DNA of 64,000 bases from assembly GCA_947500775.1 (NCBI GenBank), contig CANMTD010000001.1:1054001-1118000 (forward strand). Direction: 5' to 3'. Of the stretch, positions 52,562 to 63,693 are shown piece after piece. This DNA is from an uncultured Paracoccaceae bacterium (GTDB taxonomy: Bacteria; Pseudomonadota; Alphaproteobacteria; Rhodobacterales; Rhodobacteraceae). The notes beneath the pieces are model-generated. The model ran no database searches. It was given only the letters and a program-made list of their open reading frames with translations, and was not told where the DNA came from. Numbering within the stretch: the stretch's first letter is position 1; the number at the start of each line of letters is the position of its first letter. A program made the translations under genes and the position numbers.

Positions 52562-53515
52562 ATGCTGACGGCCTATCAACTGACGAACGGGCGGCTTGCG
52601 CGTGTCACGGATGGTGACGCGGTTCAGGATGCGGTTTGGATCGACCTGCTGAACCCCGACCCGCAGGAAACGGCGCAGGTCACAGCGCTGGGCCTTGCCG
52701 TGCCGACGCTGGCCGAAATGGAAGAGATCGAGATTTCCAACCGCCTGTATCGCGCCACCGGTGCGGATTACATGACGGTGGTCCTGCCGGGGTTTTCCGA
52801 CAGCGCGGCACCGGTGTCGGGGCCGGTAAGTTTCATCCTGTCCGAGGCGCGGCTGATCACCGTGCGGCACCACGCGCCGCGCCCGTTCCTGACCTATCCC
52901 GAACGCGCCGACAAAAGCGCGGCAGGCTGCGCCAGCGCGGATCACGTTTTTGTCGGGCTGATCGAGGAAATCATCGCCCGTCTGGCCGATCTGCTGGAAG
53001 GCGCGGGCAAGACGCTGGACCGGCTGTCCAGCGATGTCTTCGGCACCCACGATGGCCGCAACCCCGACGATCTGCGCGCGGTGTTGCAGGAAATCGGGCG
53101 GCAGGGCGAACTGCTGGGCCGGGTGCGGCTGGGCCTGCTGACCGTCGAACGCGCGCTCAGCTTTTTTGAACAGACCCTGTCGCGGGGCAGCAAGGCCTTG
53201 CGCGGGGTGGTGGCTGGCGGGCAGCGCGATATCGACGCGCTGGGCGTGCATGCCGATTTCCTGTCGACACGGATCAGTCTGATCGACGATGCGACGCTGG
53301 GCATGATCAACCTGCAGCAAAACGCCACCGTGCGGATATTTTCGCTGGTGGCGGTGCTGTTCATGCCGCCCACGCTGGTGGCGTCGGTCTATGGGATGAA
53401 CTTTGCGCATATGCCGGAACTAAGCCGCACTTGGGGCTATCCGGCCGCATTGGCGGGCATGGTCGCCTCGGCTGTGCTGACCTATTGGTTTTTCAAATGG
53501 CGCCGCTGGTTATAG
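52562..53515 (+). CDS. corA: CorA-family divalent cation transporter inside the phn operon
   Basis: 317 residues. An N-terminal cytoplasmic alpha/beta region (WIDLLNPDPQETAQV) leads into long helices. The first transmembrane helix ends with the selectivity motif Y-G-M-N-F (GMN at residues 278-280), followed by the second helix. Typical CorA proteins carry magnesium, cobalt or nickel, or zinc in the ZntB branch. AGGTG precedes the ATG. The gene sits between phnK and phnL with 3 bp and 17 bp gaps, so it is cotranscribed. The metal could be needed by PhnM, PhnN or the ATPases, but a link is inferred. Confidence 0.88.
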   Translation: MLTAYQLTNGRLARVTDGDAVQDAVWIDLLNPDPQETAQVTALGLAVPTLAEMEEIEISNRLYRATGADYMTVVLPGFSDSAAPVSGPVSFILSEARLITVRHHAPRPFLTYPERADKSAAGCASADHVFVGLIEEIIARLADLLEGAGKTLDRLSSDVFGTHDGRNPDDLRAVLQEIGRQGELLGRVRLGLLTVERALSFFEQTLSRGSKALRGVVAGGQRDIDALGVHADFLSTRISLIDDATLGMINLQQNATVRIFSLVAVLFMPPTLVASVYGMNFAHMPELSRTWGYPAALAGMVASAVLTYWFFKWRRWL

Positions 53516-53532
53516 GGGCGGGGAAGCGTGTG

Positions 53533-54213
53533 ATGATACAGATAAGCGATCTTGAGAAATCCTTTACCCTGCACAATCAGGGCGGGGCGGTGATCCCGGT
53601 GATGGCGGGGGCAAACCTGTCGGTGGCGCCGGGGGAATGCGTGGCGCTGATCGGCGCTTCGGGGGCGGGGAAATCCACCCTGATGCGGATGATTTACGGC
53701 AATTACCTGTCGCAGGGCGGCAGCATCCTGATCGACGGGGTGGATGTGGCCAGGGCCGAACCGCGCGAAATCCTGCAATTGCGGCGCGAAACTTTGGGCT
53801 ATGTCAGCCAGTTCCTGCGCGTCGTGCCGCGTGTCCCCACGGTCGAGGTGGTGGCCGAACCGCTGTTCAACGTGGGCCATGACCGCGATGCCGCACTGGC
53901 CCATGCGCGCGGGTTGCTGGCCCGGCTGAACATCCCCGAACGGCTGTGGTCGCTGTCGCCCACAACGTTTTCGGGCGGCGAACAGCAGCGGGTGAACATC
54001 GCGCGCGGCTTTGCCTATGACTATCCGGCGATGTTGCTGGACGAACCCACTGCCAGTCTGGACGCCACTAACCGCGAGGTCGTGCTGCGCCTGATCGAAG
54101 AGGCCAAGGCGCGCGGCGCCGCGATCATCGGCATCTTCCACGACGAAGCCGCCCGCAACCGGGTCTGTGACCGCGAGATCGACGTGACCTCTTTCACCCC
54201 GCGGGCCGCGTGA
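53533..54213 (+). CDS. phnL: C-P lyase ABC-type ATPase PhnL
   Basis: 226 residues from ATG 53533. Walker A GASGAGKS, Q-loop VSQFLRVVPRVPT (characteristic of PhnL), signature FSGGEQQR, Walker B AMLLDEPTASLD and H-loop FHDE are present. In the family it works with PhnI, PhnG and PhnH in the nucleosidase-like step. It is separated from phnK by the corA gene, unlike the usual phnKL order. Confidence 0.9.
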   Translation: MIQISDLEKSFTLHNQGGAVIPVMAGANLSVAPGECVALIGASGAGKSTLMRMIYGNYLSQGGSILIDGVDVARAEPREILQLRRETLGYVSQFLRVVPRVPTVEVVAEPLFNVGHDRDAALAHARGLLARLNIPERLWSLSPTTFSGGEQQRVNIARGFAYDYPAMLLDEPTASLDATNREVVLRLIEEAKARGAAIIGIFHDEAARNRVCDREIDVTSFTPRAA

Positions 54214-54755
54214 TGGCGGGTCGGCTGTTCGCCGTGGTCGGCCCTTCGGGCGCGGGCAAGGACACGCTGATGGAGGCGGCCCTGTCCGCGCGCCCCGACC
54301 TGCATCTGGTGCGCCGGGTGATCACCCGGCCAACGGCGGCGGGCGGTGAGGTGTTCGAGGGCGTCACCCTGGACGAATTCCAGCGCCGGCAACAGGCCGG
54401 TGCCTTTGCCCTGTCGTGGCAGGCGCATGGGCTATCTTACGGAATTCCCGCAGATATCCGCGATCAGCTTGCGGCGGGGCAGGATGTTCTGTTCAACGGC
54501 TCGCGCGCGGTCTTGGCCGAGGCGCAGCAGAAATTTACCGGCCTGATTGTGCTGCACATCACCGCCAGCATTCCGGTTCTGGCCGCCCGTCTGGCCGCGC
54601 GGGGCCGCGAAACCGCGCCCCAGATCGAACAGCGCCTGCAACGGGCGGATCATGCCCTGCCGCCGGGGCTGAACGTGCGGGTGATCCGCAACGACGGCGC
54701 GCTGGCCGATGCGGTGGCGCAGGTGCTGGCGGCGCTTCAGCCCGAAAGCGTGTAA
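54213..54755 (+). CDS. phnN: Ribose 1,5-bisphosphate phosphokinase PhnN
   Basis: 180 residues from ATG 54213, overlapping the phnL stop (TGATG); GTG at 54210 is possible. Walker A GPSGAGKDT, the V-I-T-R-P-T guanylate-kinase-like segment and a lid region are present. It converts ribose 1,5-bisphosphate to PRPP, the last salvage step of the pathway. Its 3' end overlaps by 19 bp with the DUF1045 gene on the other strand. Confidence 0.9.
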   Translation: MAGRLFAVVGPSGAGKDTLMEAALSARPDLHLVRRVITRPTAAGGEVFEGVTLDEFQRRQQAGAFALSWQAHGLSYGIPADIRDQLAAGQDVLFNGSRAVLAEAQQKFTGLIVLHITASIPVLAARLAARGRETAPQIEQRLQRADHALPPGLNVRVIRNDGALADAVAQVLAALQPESV

Positions 54756-55426
54756 CGGTGCAGATTGTGAAACCGCCCATCCGCCGCCTCGCCGAACAGG
54801 CACAGGCTGTTGACGGCAAAGGGCCCTGTGATCAGCGGCTGCAACAGCGGCGCCAAAGCGATCTCGGTCGCGGCGGCATCGGCGTGATCCAGCGGGCCGG
54901 TCAGGGTCAGGTGGAACCGGAATTCATCCAATACATAGGGATACCCCCAGCGGTCCAGCAGGGCGCGCTGCGCCGGGCTCAGCCGGGCGGGGTTGCGTTT
55001 GGCGATCTCAGCATCGCTCAGGGGCGCACGGAACCCGTCCAGCTCTTGCACGAAGGTTGCGGCCAAAGCGGCCAGCGGCGCGGCGTCGCCCGCCGGGGTC
55101 AGCGCCAGAAACCGGCCCAGCCGCGACAGGACCAGCCCATCCAGCGTGATCGGGGCGGTGTTGCGGGCCAGTTCCGTGGCGGCGGCATGCAGGGCGGCGA
55201 TATCCTGCCCCTCGGCCAAGCGGAAGGGGGGCTTGATCGTGCCGTGAAACCCGTATTTGCGCGGGGTGGCGGTGATCCGGTCGATGGGCAGCGTCAGCCC
55301 GGCCACGTCAGGGTGCGGAACGCCCGTGCCGGTCGCCGCATCCCAGCCCAGCCATGCCGCGCCGAAATCGGCCAGCGGCCCCGGTTCGGGCGCCAGATAG
55401 ATCGCGTATCGTTTGTAATTTTCCAT
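54737..55426 (-). CDS. DUF1045 phosphonate-operon 2H phosphoesterase-like protein
   Basis: 229 residues from ATG 55426. Two H-x-(T/S) motifs, H-G-T-I (in FHGTIKPPF) and H-L-T-L (in FHLTLTGPL), are the paired histidines of the 2H phosphoesterase fold, which cleaves cyclic phosphates. It is widely found in phn operons. No phnP gene was seen in the window, so it may carry the cyclic-ribose-phosphate hydrolysis step. It is on the minus strand between phnN and phnM, and its 3' end overlaps phnN. Confidence 0.82.
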   Translation of the reverse strand: MENYKRYAIYLAPEPGPLADFGAAWLGWDAATGTGVPHPDVAGLTLPIDRITATPRKYGFHGTIKPPFRLAEGQDIAALHAAATELARNTAPITLDGLVLSRLGRFLALTPAGDAAPLAALAATFVQELDGFRAPLSDAEIAKRNPARLSPAQRALLDRWGYPYVLDEFRFHLTLTGPLDHADAAATEIALAPLLQPLITGPFAVNSLCLFGEAADGRFHNLHRYTLSG

Positions 55427-55505
55427 GCCCCACCCCATAGAAAGCCTGCGCAACAAATGTGTGACAGCCATGGCACGGGCGCCCCGAATGCTCAAGGAGA
55501 CCGTC

Positions 55506-56645
55506 ATGTCTGAAACCGTCTTTGCCAATGCCCGGCTGGTGCTGCCGGATGAGGTCGTGACCGGCAGCCTGCGGGTGGTGGAGGGGCAGATCGCCGCGAT
55601 CGATGCCGGGGCGGCGGTGCCTGCGGGGGCTGTGGATTGCGGCGGCGACATGATCATTCCGGGGCTGATCGAACTGCACACCGACAATCTGGAACGCCAC
55701 ATCCAGCCGCGCCCCAAGGTCGACTGGCCCCACGCCAGCGCGATCATCGCCCATGACGCGGAACTGGCAGGCACCGGCATCACCACCGTTTTTGACGCGA
55801 TGCGGGTGGGGTCGATCCCGACCGGCAAGGGGCGCTATGTGAAATACGCGCGCGGTCTGGCGAACGAATTGCTGGATCTGCGCGCCAAGGATGCGCTGAA
55901 GATCAGCCATTTCCTGCATTTGCGGGCCGAAGTCTGTTCCGAAACCCTGATCGAGGAAATGGCCGAATTCGGCGCCGATGACCGGGTCGGCATCGTCAGC
56001 CTGATGGACCACACCCCCGGCCAGCGCCAGTTCCGCGACATCAGCAAGCTGAAGGCCTATGTGATGGGCAAGAACAACCTGTCCGAGGCCGAATTCATCG
56101 AACATGTCGCCAATCTGAAAGACATGCGCGACCGGCTGGGCACCCAACACGAAGCCGCCGCCGTGGCCGAGGCCGCGCGCTATGGCGCGATCCTGGCCAG
56201 CCACGATGACACCACGGAAGATCACGTCGCGGTTTCGGCCGGGCATGGCATCAGGCTGGCGGAATTCCCCACCACGGTCGAGGCGGCGCAGGCCTGCCAC
56301 AGCCACGGGATCGCGGTGATGATGGGCGCGCCGAACCTGATCCGGGGCGGGTCGCATTCGGGCAACGTCGCCGCCAGCACCCTGGCCGAGATGGATTTGC
56401 TGGACATCGTGTCGTCGGATTATGTGCCTGCCGCGCTGATGATGGCGGCGGTGATGCTGGGCGATCTGTGGGACGACATGGCGCGCGGCATCGCCACCGT
56501 CACCCGCGCGCCTGCCGATGCCTCGGGCCTGCCAGATCGCGGGCGGATTGCCGTGGGCGCACGGGCCGATCTGGTGCGCGTGGCCCGGACCGACGGGGTG
56601 CCACGTGTCCTTGAAATCTGGGTGCAGGGGCGGCGTGTTGCCTGA
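55506..56645 (+). CDS. phnM: Alpha-D-ribose 1-methylphosphonate 5-triphosphate diphosphatase PhnM
   Basis: 379 residues. AAGGAGA before ATG 55506 is a strong site. The amidohydrolase metal motifs are PGLIELHTDNLERHIQPRPK, SLMDHTPGQRQF, ASHDDTTEDH and MGAPNLIRGGSHSGN, matching PhnM proteins. It removes pyrophosphate from the ribosyl triphosphate phosphonate before PhnJ acts. It is separated from phnN by the minus-strand DUF1045 gene. A second PhnM-like protein is at 46529-47710. Confidence 0.93.
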   Translation: MSETVFANARLVLPDEVVTGSLRVVEGQIAAIDAGAAVPAGAVDCGGDMIIPGLIELHTDNLERHIQPRPKVDWPHASAIIAHDAELAGTGITTVFDAMRVGSIPTGKGRYVKYARGLANELLDLRAKDALKISHFLHLRAEVCSETLIEEMAEFGADDRVGIVSLMDHTPGQRQFRDISKLKAYVMGKNNLSEAEFIEHVANLKDMRDRLGTQHEAAAVAEAARYGAILASHDDTTEDHVAVSAGHGIRLAEFPTTVEAAQACHSHGIAVMMGAPNLIRGGSHSGNVAASTLAEMDLLDIVSSDYVPAALMMAAVMLGDLWDDMARGIATVTRAPADASGLPDRGRIAVGARADLVRVARTDGVPRVLEIWVQGRRVA

Positions 56646-56742
56646 CGGAATTGTTCGAAAAAGTGCTACAATTTGACATGTGACAAGGCAGTGTCATCTT
56701 TTTAAGGGTAAATACAACCTTAGCGATTCCAGCGGGAGAAAG

Positions 56743-57087
56743 ATGATGCCACAGACACCAAAATCAGATGACACCACCGACCCGATTGCCACTTTGCAAC
56801 AGGCACAGGCCGACGGCATGGCGGTAATGACGTCGCTTGGTGCGGCCATGGCCGACAACATGCGCAAGTTCGGAACCGAGATGACAGCCTTTGTCGGCGA
56901 GCGTTTCAAGGAAGACGTCAAAACCCAGCACGCGCTGGTGACCTGCCGTCGTTTGGACGATCTGGCCGAGATTCAGGCCGATTTCATGAAAACGGCGTTT
57001 GATCAATACAGCGCCGAGGCCGGGAAAATGACCGAACTGGGGGCCGATCTGTTTGAAAAAGCCACCAAGCCTTTGAAAAACGCATAG
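56743..57087 (+). CDS. Phasin-family protein
   Basis: 114 residues, all helical and amphipathic. A weakly acidic N-terminal part (DPIATLQQAQADGMAVM) is followed by CRRLDDLAEIQADFMKTAFDQYSAEAGKM, a phasin-like pattern of regular heptad spacing, ending in FEKATKPLKN. Phasins coat polyhydroxyalkanoate granules. GGGAG is 5 bp before ATG 56743; ATG at 56746 is close by. No PHA synthase gene is in the window, so the function is family-based. Confidence 0.72.
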   Translation: MMPQTPKSDDTTDPIATLQQAQADGMAVMTSLGAAMADNMRKFGTEMTAFVGERFKEDVKTQHALVTCRRLDDLAEIQADFMKTAFDQYSAEAGKMTELGADLFEKATKPLKNA

Positions 57088-57184
57088 GCTCAGGGCGGTT
57101 GATGCCAAAAAGCGTGAGTGCGGCCATTCCGGTAGGGTGGCCGTATCCATTGGCGATCTGCATCGATAAATTCCGCAAAATCCC

Positions 57185-57215
57185 TTGACCTTCCAGTAGC
57201 TGGAGGCCCTATCTG
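57185..57215 (+). promoter_or_regulatory. CueR-type copper promoter with 19-bp spacer before copA
   Basis: TTGACC (57185-57190) and TATCTG (57210-57215) are separated by 19 bp. The spacer holds the near-palindrome CCTTCCAGTAGCTGGAGG, matching MerR-family copper sites (CCTTCC with inverse GGAGG). The copper regulator gene itself lies at 59667. The long spacer is the hallmark of MerR-type activation. Confidence 0.8.
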
Positions 57216-57234
57216 ACGATCGAAAGGGCCTGCC

Positions 57235-59666
<2,432 letters not shown>

Positions 59667-59670
<4 letters not shown>

Positions 59671-60059
59671 ACATCGGAGACGTCGCCGCGCGGGCGCATC
59701 TGCCCGCCAAAACCATCCGTTATTACGAAGAGATCGGGTTGATCACCCCCGCGCGTGGGCAGAACGGGTATCGCGCCTTCAGCGAAACCGATCTGCACAA
59801 GCTGGTGTTCATCGGTCGCGCCCGGTCGCTGGGATTCACCATTGAAGAATGCCGCGCGCTGCTGGCGCTCTACGAGGATGCGACCCGCGCCAGCGCCGAT
59901 GTCAAACGCATCGCCCATGATCACCTGCGCCAGATCGAGGCCAAGATCGCCGAACTGCAGGCCATGCATAAAACGCTGGGCGATCTGGTGCAGGCCTGCG
60001 CCGGGGATCAGCGCCCCGACTGTCCGATCCTGAAAGGGCTGGCCAGCGGACCGGTCTAG
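59667..60059 (+). CDS. cueR: MerR-family copper regulator CueR
   Basis: 130 residues. MNIGDVAARAHLPAKTIRYYEE is the MerR DNA-binding start. A dimer helix follows, and the C-terminal pair Cys111 and Cys119 (C-x7-C, in CAGDQRPDC) is the Cu(I) site typical of CueR. It overlaps copA by ATGA and is expected to activate copA from the 57185 promoter when copper binds. Confidence 0.93.
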
Positions 60060-60179
60060 GGCGGGCGATTTTTGGCCAAGGGGGAAGGATCGCGGTTTTG
60101 TGACCTTGGCGCGGCTTCTCACATCTGGTTCAAGGCAGTAGATTCGTCGAAAGAACAATAAACCTGAGGATACGAGCCT

Positions 60180-60770
60180 ATGGCGACCCATTCCACAAAT
60201 CGTCGGCAGTTGCTTGCCGGGGCGTCGGCCCTGTTGGCGACCACCGCGGCACCATCGCTGTTGCGGGCCGCGCCAGAAGAAGACGTTGATCTGCCCGTCA
60301 CCGGTATCGTGCGCCACAACGTTTCCAGTTTCAGCGCGCAGCACTGGCAGGACCATTTCGTGGAATTGGGCGTCGCGTCAATCGTGGCCGACACCACGTC
60401 GCGCGCGCTGCATTACTGGAATGCCGATGGCAGCGATTACCGCATCTATCCGACCTCGGTCCCGATGAGCGAAGAGCTGACCAGACGCGGCTATACCAAG
60501 ATCGTGCGCAAACGGGTCGGGCCCGACTGGACCCCGACACAGGATATGGTCCGCCGCAATCCCGATCTGAAATACATGCCGCCCGGCCCGGGCAACCCGC
60601 TGGGCACCCACGCGATGTATCTGGACTGGCCCGCCTATCTGATCCACGGCACCCATGACACGCGCAAGATCGGGCGCCGGTCGTCGTCGGGCTGCATCGG
60701 TCTGTACAACAACAAGATCGAAGAGCTGTTTGCCATCACGCCCATCGGCACGCAGGTCCGCGTTATCTAA
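60180..60770 (+). CDS. L,D-transpeptidase (YkuD domain), Tat signal
   Basis: 196 residues with a twin-arginine signal (NRRQLLAGASALLAT). The YkuD catalytic domain has H-G-T at 156-158 and S-S-G-C-I-G-L with catalytic Cys172, a slight change from the usual S-x-G-C-I-R. It would make peptidoglycan cross-links or attach envelope proteins in the periplasm. Stand-alone gene between cueR and the his genes. Confidence 0.88.
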   Translation: MATHSTNRRQLLAGASALLATTAAPSLLRAAPEEDVDLPVTGIVRHNVSSFSAQHWQDHFVELGVASIVADTTSRALHYWNADGSDYRIYPTSVPMSEELTRRGYTKIVRKRVGPDWTPTQDMVRRNPDLKYMPPGPGNPLGTHAMYLDWPAYLIHGTHDTRKIGRRSSSGCIGLYNNKIEELFAITPIGTQVRVI

Positions 60771-60790
60771 GGTGGCGCGCGCTGAGGTGC

Positions 60791-61099
60791 TTAGCGCGCG
60801 GCTTTTTCGTCGATGCCCGAGGTGCCTTCGCGCTGTTCCAGCTCGGCCAGCACCTGATCCAGCGTCACATCGCGGGCGGCCAGCATGACCAGCAGGTGAT
60901 AGAGCACATCCGCCGCCTCGGACGTCAGCCGCGCGCGGTCGCCCTTGACCGCCTCGATGATCGCCTCGACCGCTTCTTCGCCGAATTTCTCGGCGCATTT
61001 TTCGGGGCCCTTGGACAGCAGCTTGGCGGTCCAGGAGGTTTCGGGATCGGCCCCCTTGCGGGCGGTGATGGTGGCGGCCAGCCGGTCCAGCGCGTTCAT
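60791..61099 (-). CDS. hisE: Phosphoribosyl-ATP pyrophosphatase
   Basis: 102 residues. The MazG-like helical fold is shown by [20 protein letters not shown], whose acidic residues bind magnesium, and [16 protein letters not shown]. It removes pyrophosphate from phosphoribosyl-ATP, the second step of histidine synthesis. Its ATG overlaps the hisF stop by 4 bp. Confidence 0.93.
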   Translation of the reverse strand: MNALDRLAATITARKGADPETSWTAKLLSKGPEKCAEKFGEEAVEAIIEAVKGDRARLTSEAADVLYHLLVMLAARDVTLDQVLAELEQREGTSGIDEKAAR

Positions 61100-61857
61100 G
61101 ACAACCTCACTGGAATACCGGCATCCGCCATGTGTTGTTTGGCCTGCCCGATGGTGTAATCGCCGAAGTGAAAGATCGACGCGGCCAGCACCGCGCTGGC
61201 CCCGCCTTCGGTCACCCCGTCAACCAGATGATCCAGCGTGCCGACGCCGCCCGAGGCAATCACCGGCACATGCACCGCATCCGATATCGCGCGGGTCAGC
61301 GGCAGGTTGAACCCCGCCCGGGTGCCGTCGCGGTCCATGCTGGTCAGCAGGATTTCCCCTGCGCCTTTTTCCACCACCAGTTTGGCGAATTCCACCGCGT
61401 CGATGCCGGTGGGTTTGCGCCCGCCATGGGTGAAGATTTCCCATTTTCCGGGGGCCACGGTCTTGGCGTCGATGGCGACCACGATGCACTGGCTGCCGAA
61501 TTGTTCGGCCGCTTCGCGCACCACGTCCGGGTTGGCCACGGCGGCGGAATTGAAACTGACCTTATCGGCGCCCGCCAGCAACAGCGCGCGCACATCCTCG
61601 ACCGTGCGCACGCCCCCGCCCACGGTCAGGGGCATGAAACATTGTTCGGCCGTGCGGCGCACCAGATCGAACATCGTGCCCCGGTTTTCATGGGTTGCGT
61701 GGATATCCAGAAAGCACAGCTCATCGGCGCCCGCGGCGTCATAGGCCTTGGCCGCCTCGACGGGATCACCGGCATCCACCAGATCAACAAAATTGACCCC
61801 CTTGACCACACGGCCGTCGGCCACGTCCAGACAGGGGATGATGCGTGTTTTCAGCAT
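61096..61857 (-). CDS. hisF: Imidazole glycerol phosphate synthase cyclase subunit
   Basis: 253 residues, TIM barrel. [20 protein letters not shown] with catalytic Asp11, [29 protein letters not shown] and [12 protein letters not shown] are HisF signatures. It makes imidazole glycerol phosphate together with HisH. Unlike the usual hisA-hisF arrangement, hisA is separated by the metacaspase gene, so hisF needs a promoter in 61858-62134. Confidence 0.95.
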   Translation of the reverse strand: MLKTRIIPCLDVADGRVVKGVNFVDLVDAGDPVEAAKAYDAAGADELCFLDIHATHENRGTMFDLVRRTAEQCFMPLTVGGGVRTVEDVRALLLAGADKVSFNSAAVANPDVVREAAEQFGSQCIVVAIDAKTVAPGKWEIFTHGGRKPTGIDAVEFAKLVVEKGAGEILLTSMDRDGTRAGFNLPLTRAISDAVHVPVIASGGVGTLDHLVDGVTEGGASAVLAASIFHFGDYTIGQAKQHMADAGIPVRLS

Positions 61858-62134
61858 GTCATTACTTTCCGCGCCACGATCTGCGCGACAGTGTATCGAC
61901 CATGCCGAGCCGTTCTACAAGGGCAGAGGTTCGATTGAGCCCCCAGCGCAGGCGCGGCGGTTGTGTCTGGCGCTCGGCTATAGCGTTGGATGATTGGGGG
62001 GCATGCTGTTTGGGCGGGGCGTGAGATCGCGATATGAACCGGCACAGGGGCTCTTTGAGGCCCTGTTGCGGATGCCACTCGCGAAATCGTCGGTTCTGCG
62101 CTAAGTTGACCTTTGGTAAACTTGGGATGGAACG

Positions 62135-63682
62135 ATGTTGCGCAATTTGGTGTTGATATTGAGCTTGCTGTTGCCGGGGTCCGGGGCCGTGGCGAAAAAC
62201 GTGGCCCTGATCATCGGCAATGAAACCTATTCCGATGTGACGCCCCTGCAAAAAGCCGTGGCCGACGCTCAGGCGGTATCCGCGCGGATGACGGCGGCGG
62301 GGTTTGAAACGATCCTTGCCACGGACGTCAACCGGCGCGATTTCAACCTGCGCGTCGCCCAGTTCACCAGCGTGCTGGAACCGGGCGACACCGCGTTCCT
62401 GTTCTATGCCGGCCACGGGGTCGAAATCGCGGGCGAGAATTACCTGCTGCCCACCGATATTCTTGCGCCGGTGGGGGCCGAGCCCGATTTCGTGACCGCT
62501 GAATCCATCGCCCTGTCCGATCTGCTGGACCGGATCCGGCGCACCGGGGCGCGGGCGACGATCGCGGTGATCGACGCCTGCCGCGACAACCCCTTTGCCG
62601 CGGGCACCGGGCGGTCCATTGGCCGGTCGCGCGGGCTGGGCCGGATCGCCGCCCCCGAGGGCACCTTCGTGCTGTTCTCGGCAGGGGCGGGGCAACAGGC
62701 GCTGGACCGGCTGAACGATACGGATACGGATGACAATTCGGTCTTTACCCGGCTGCTGCTGCCCAAGATCGGTCAGGACGGGCTGGAACTGCGCGATCTG
62801 GTCTCGGACCTGCGGGTCGAGGTGCGCAATCTGGCCCGAACCCAGAACCACGCCCAGTTCCCGGCCTATTACGACGAATTGCTGGGCGAGTTTTACTTTG
62901 CCACTGTCAGCCGGACCCGCACGACCGGCAGCGAGGCCACCCCGCTGTCCACCGACCACCTGCGCGAGGATTTCTCGCTGGCCCGACAGGTCGGCACCGA
63001 TGCCGCCCTGCGCGCCTTTCTGGACAAATACGCAGGCCGCGACGATTTCACGATCACGCTGGCCCGGCAATTGCTGGAAGAGGGGCAGGGTGACCCGGCC
63101 CCGGAACCCGCGGCACTTCCGGTCACACCCGCCCCGATCTCCCCAGCGCGGGAACTGATCGCCGCCAGCCAGTCCGAGCTGAACCGGCTGGGCTGCAACG
63201 CGGGCGGGGCGGATGGCATAGCGGGTGCGCGCACAAGGGCCGCGTTTCGCGATTTCCTGCAGGCCAGCGGCACGCCGTTGCAGGTGGAGGATCTGGGCAC
63301 CTCGGCCGCGCTGTCCGCGCTGCGCGGGGCAAAGGCGCCGGTCTGCAAACCGCAAACCGTGGCGCGCGCGCCCGATCCAGCCAGCGCCGGGCTGAACGTG
63401 GCGGGCACGTGGCGCTATGTCTCGAAATGCCCGTTGCTGATCACCTCGACCGGCACGGTGGTTCTGCGCCAGACGGGGGCCAATCGCTATGCCGGTCAGA
63501 TCCGGGATTCCATCGTGAAATCAGGGACGTCGCGGATTGTGCTGAACGGGCGGGACTTCAGCAGCGCGTTGCAGTTTTCCACCGGCCCCGCCACCGAAAA
63601 CGGGCGGTTTTCGGCGGATGGGCGCAGCTACAGCTCGTCCACCTCGACCGGGTGCAAGGTGCGCGGAACGCGGGTGAACTAG
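62135..63682 (+). CDS. Metacaspase-like peptidase C14 family protein with signal peptide
   Basis: 515 residues. A Sec signal (MLRNLVLILSLLLPGSG) is followed by the caspase-like p20 domain. The catalytic dyad is His94 in YAGHG and Cys149 in DACRD, as in bacterial orthocaspases. A linker follows, then a peptidoglycan-binding-like segment around LNRLGCNAGGADGIAGARTRAAF, and a C-terminal beta-rich region. This suggests a secreted or periplasmic cysteine protease specific for basic residues. The gene lies on the plus strand between hisF and hisA, both on the minus strand. Its target is unknown. Confidence 0.85.
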   Translation: MLRNLVLILSLLLPGSGAVAKNVALIIGNETYSDVTPLQKAVADAQAVSARMTAAGFETILATDVNRRDFNLRVAQFTSVLEPGDTAFLFYAGHGVEIAGENYLLPTDILAPVGAEPDFVTAESIALSDLLDRIRRTGARATIAVIDACRDNPFAAGTGRSIGRSRGLGRIAAPEGTFVLFSAGAGQQALDRLNDTDTDDNSVFTRLLLPKIGQDGLELRDLVSDLRVEVRNLARTQNHAQFPAYYDELLGEFYFATVSRTRTTGSEATPLSTDHLREDFSLARQVGTDAALRAFLDKYAGRDDFTITLARQLLEEGQGDPAPEPAALPVTPAPISPARELIAASQSELNRLGCNAGGADGIAGARTRAAFRDFLQASGTPLQVEDLGTSAALSALRGAKAPVCKPQTVARAPDPASAGLNVAGTWRYVSKCPLLITSTGTVVLRQTGANRYAGQIRDSIVKSGTSRIVLNGRDFSSALQFSTGPATENGRFSADGRSYSSSTSTGCKVRGTRVN

Positions 63683-63693
63683 GGCGGGGCGGG

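Noticed and set aside
57121-57143. CGGCCA / TGGCCG inverted repeat after the phasin gene
   Set aside because: The stem is only 6 bp with an 11-nt loop and no T run, too weak to call a terminator.
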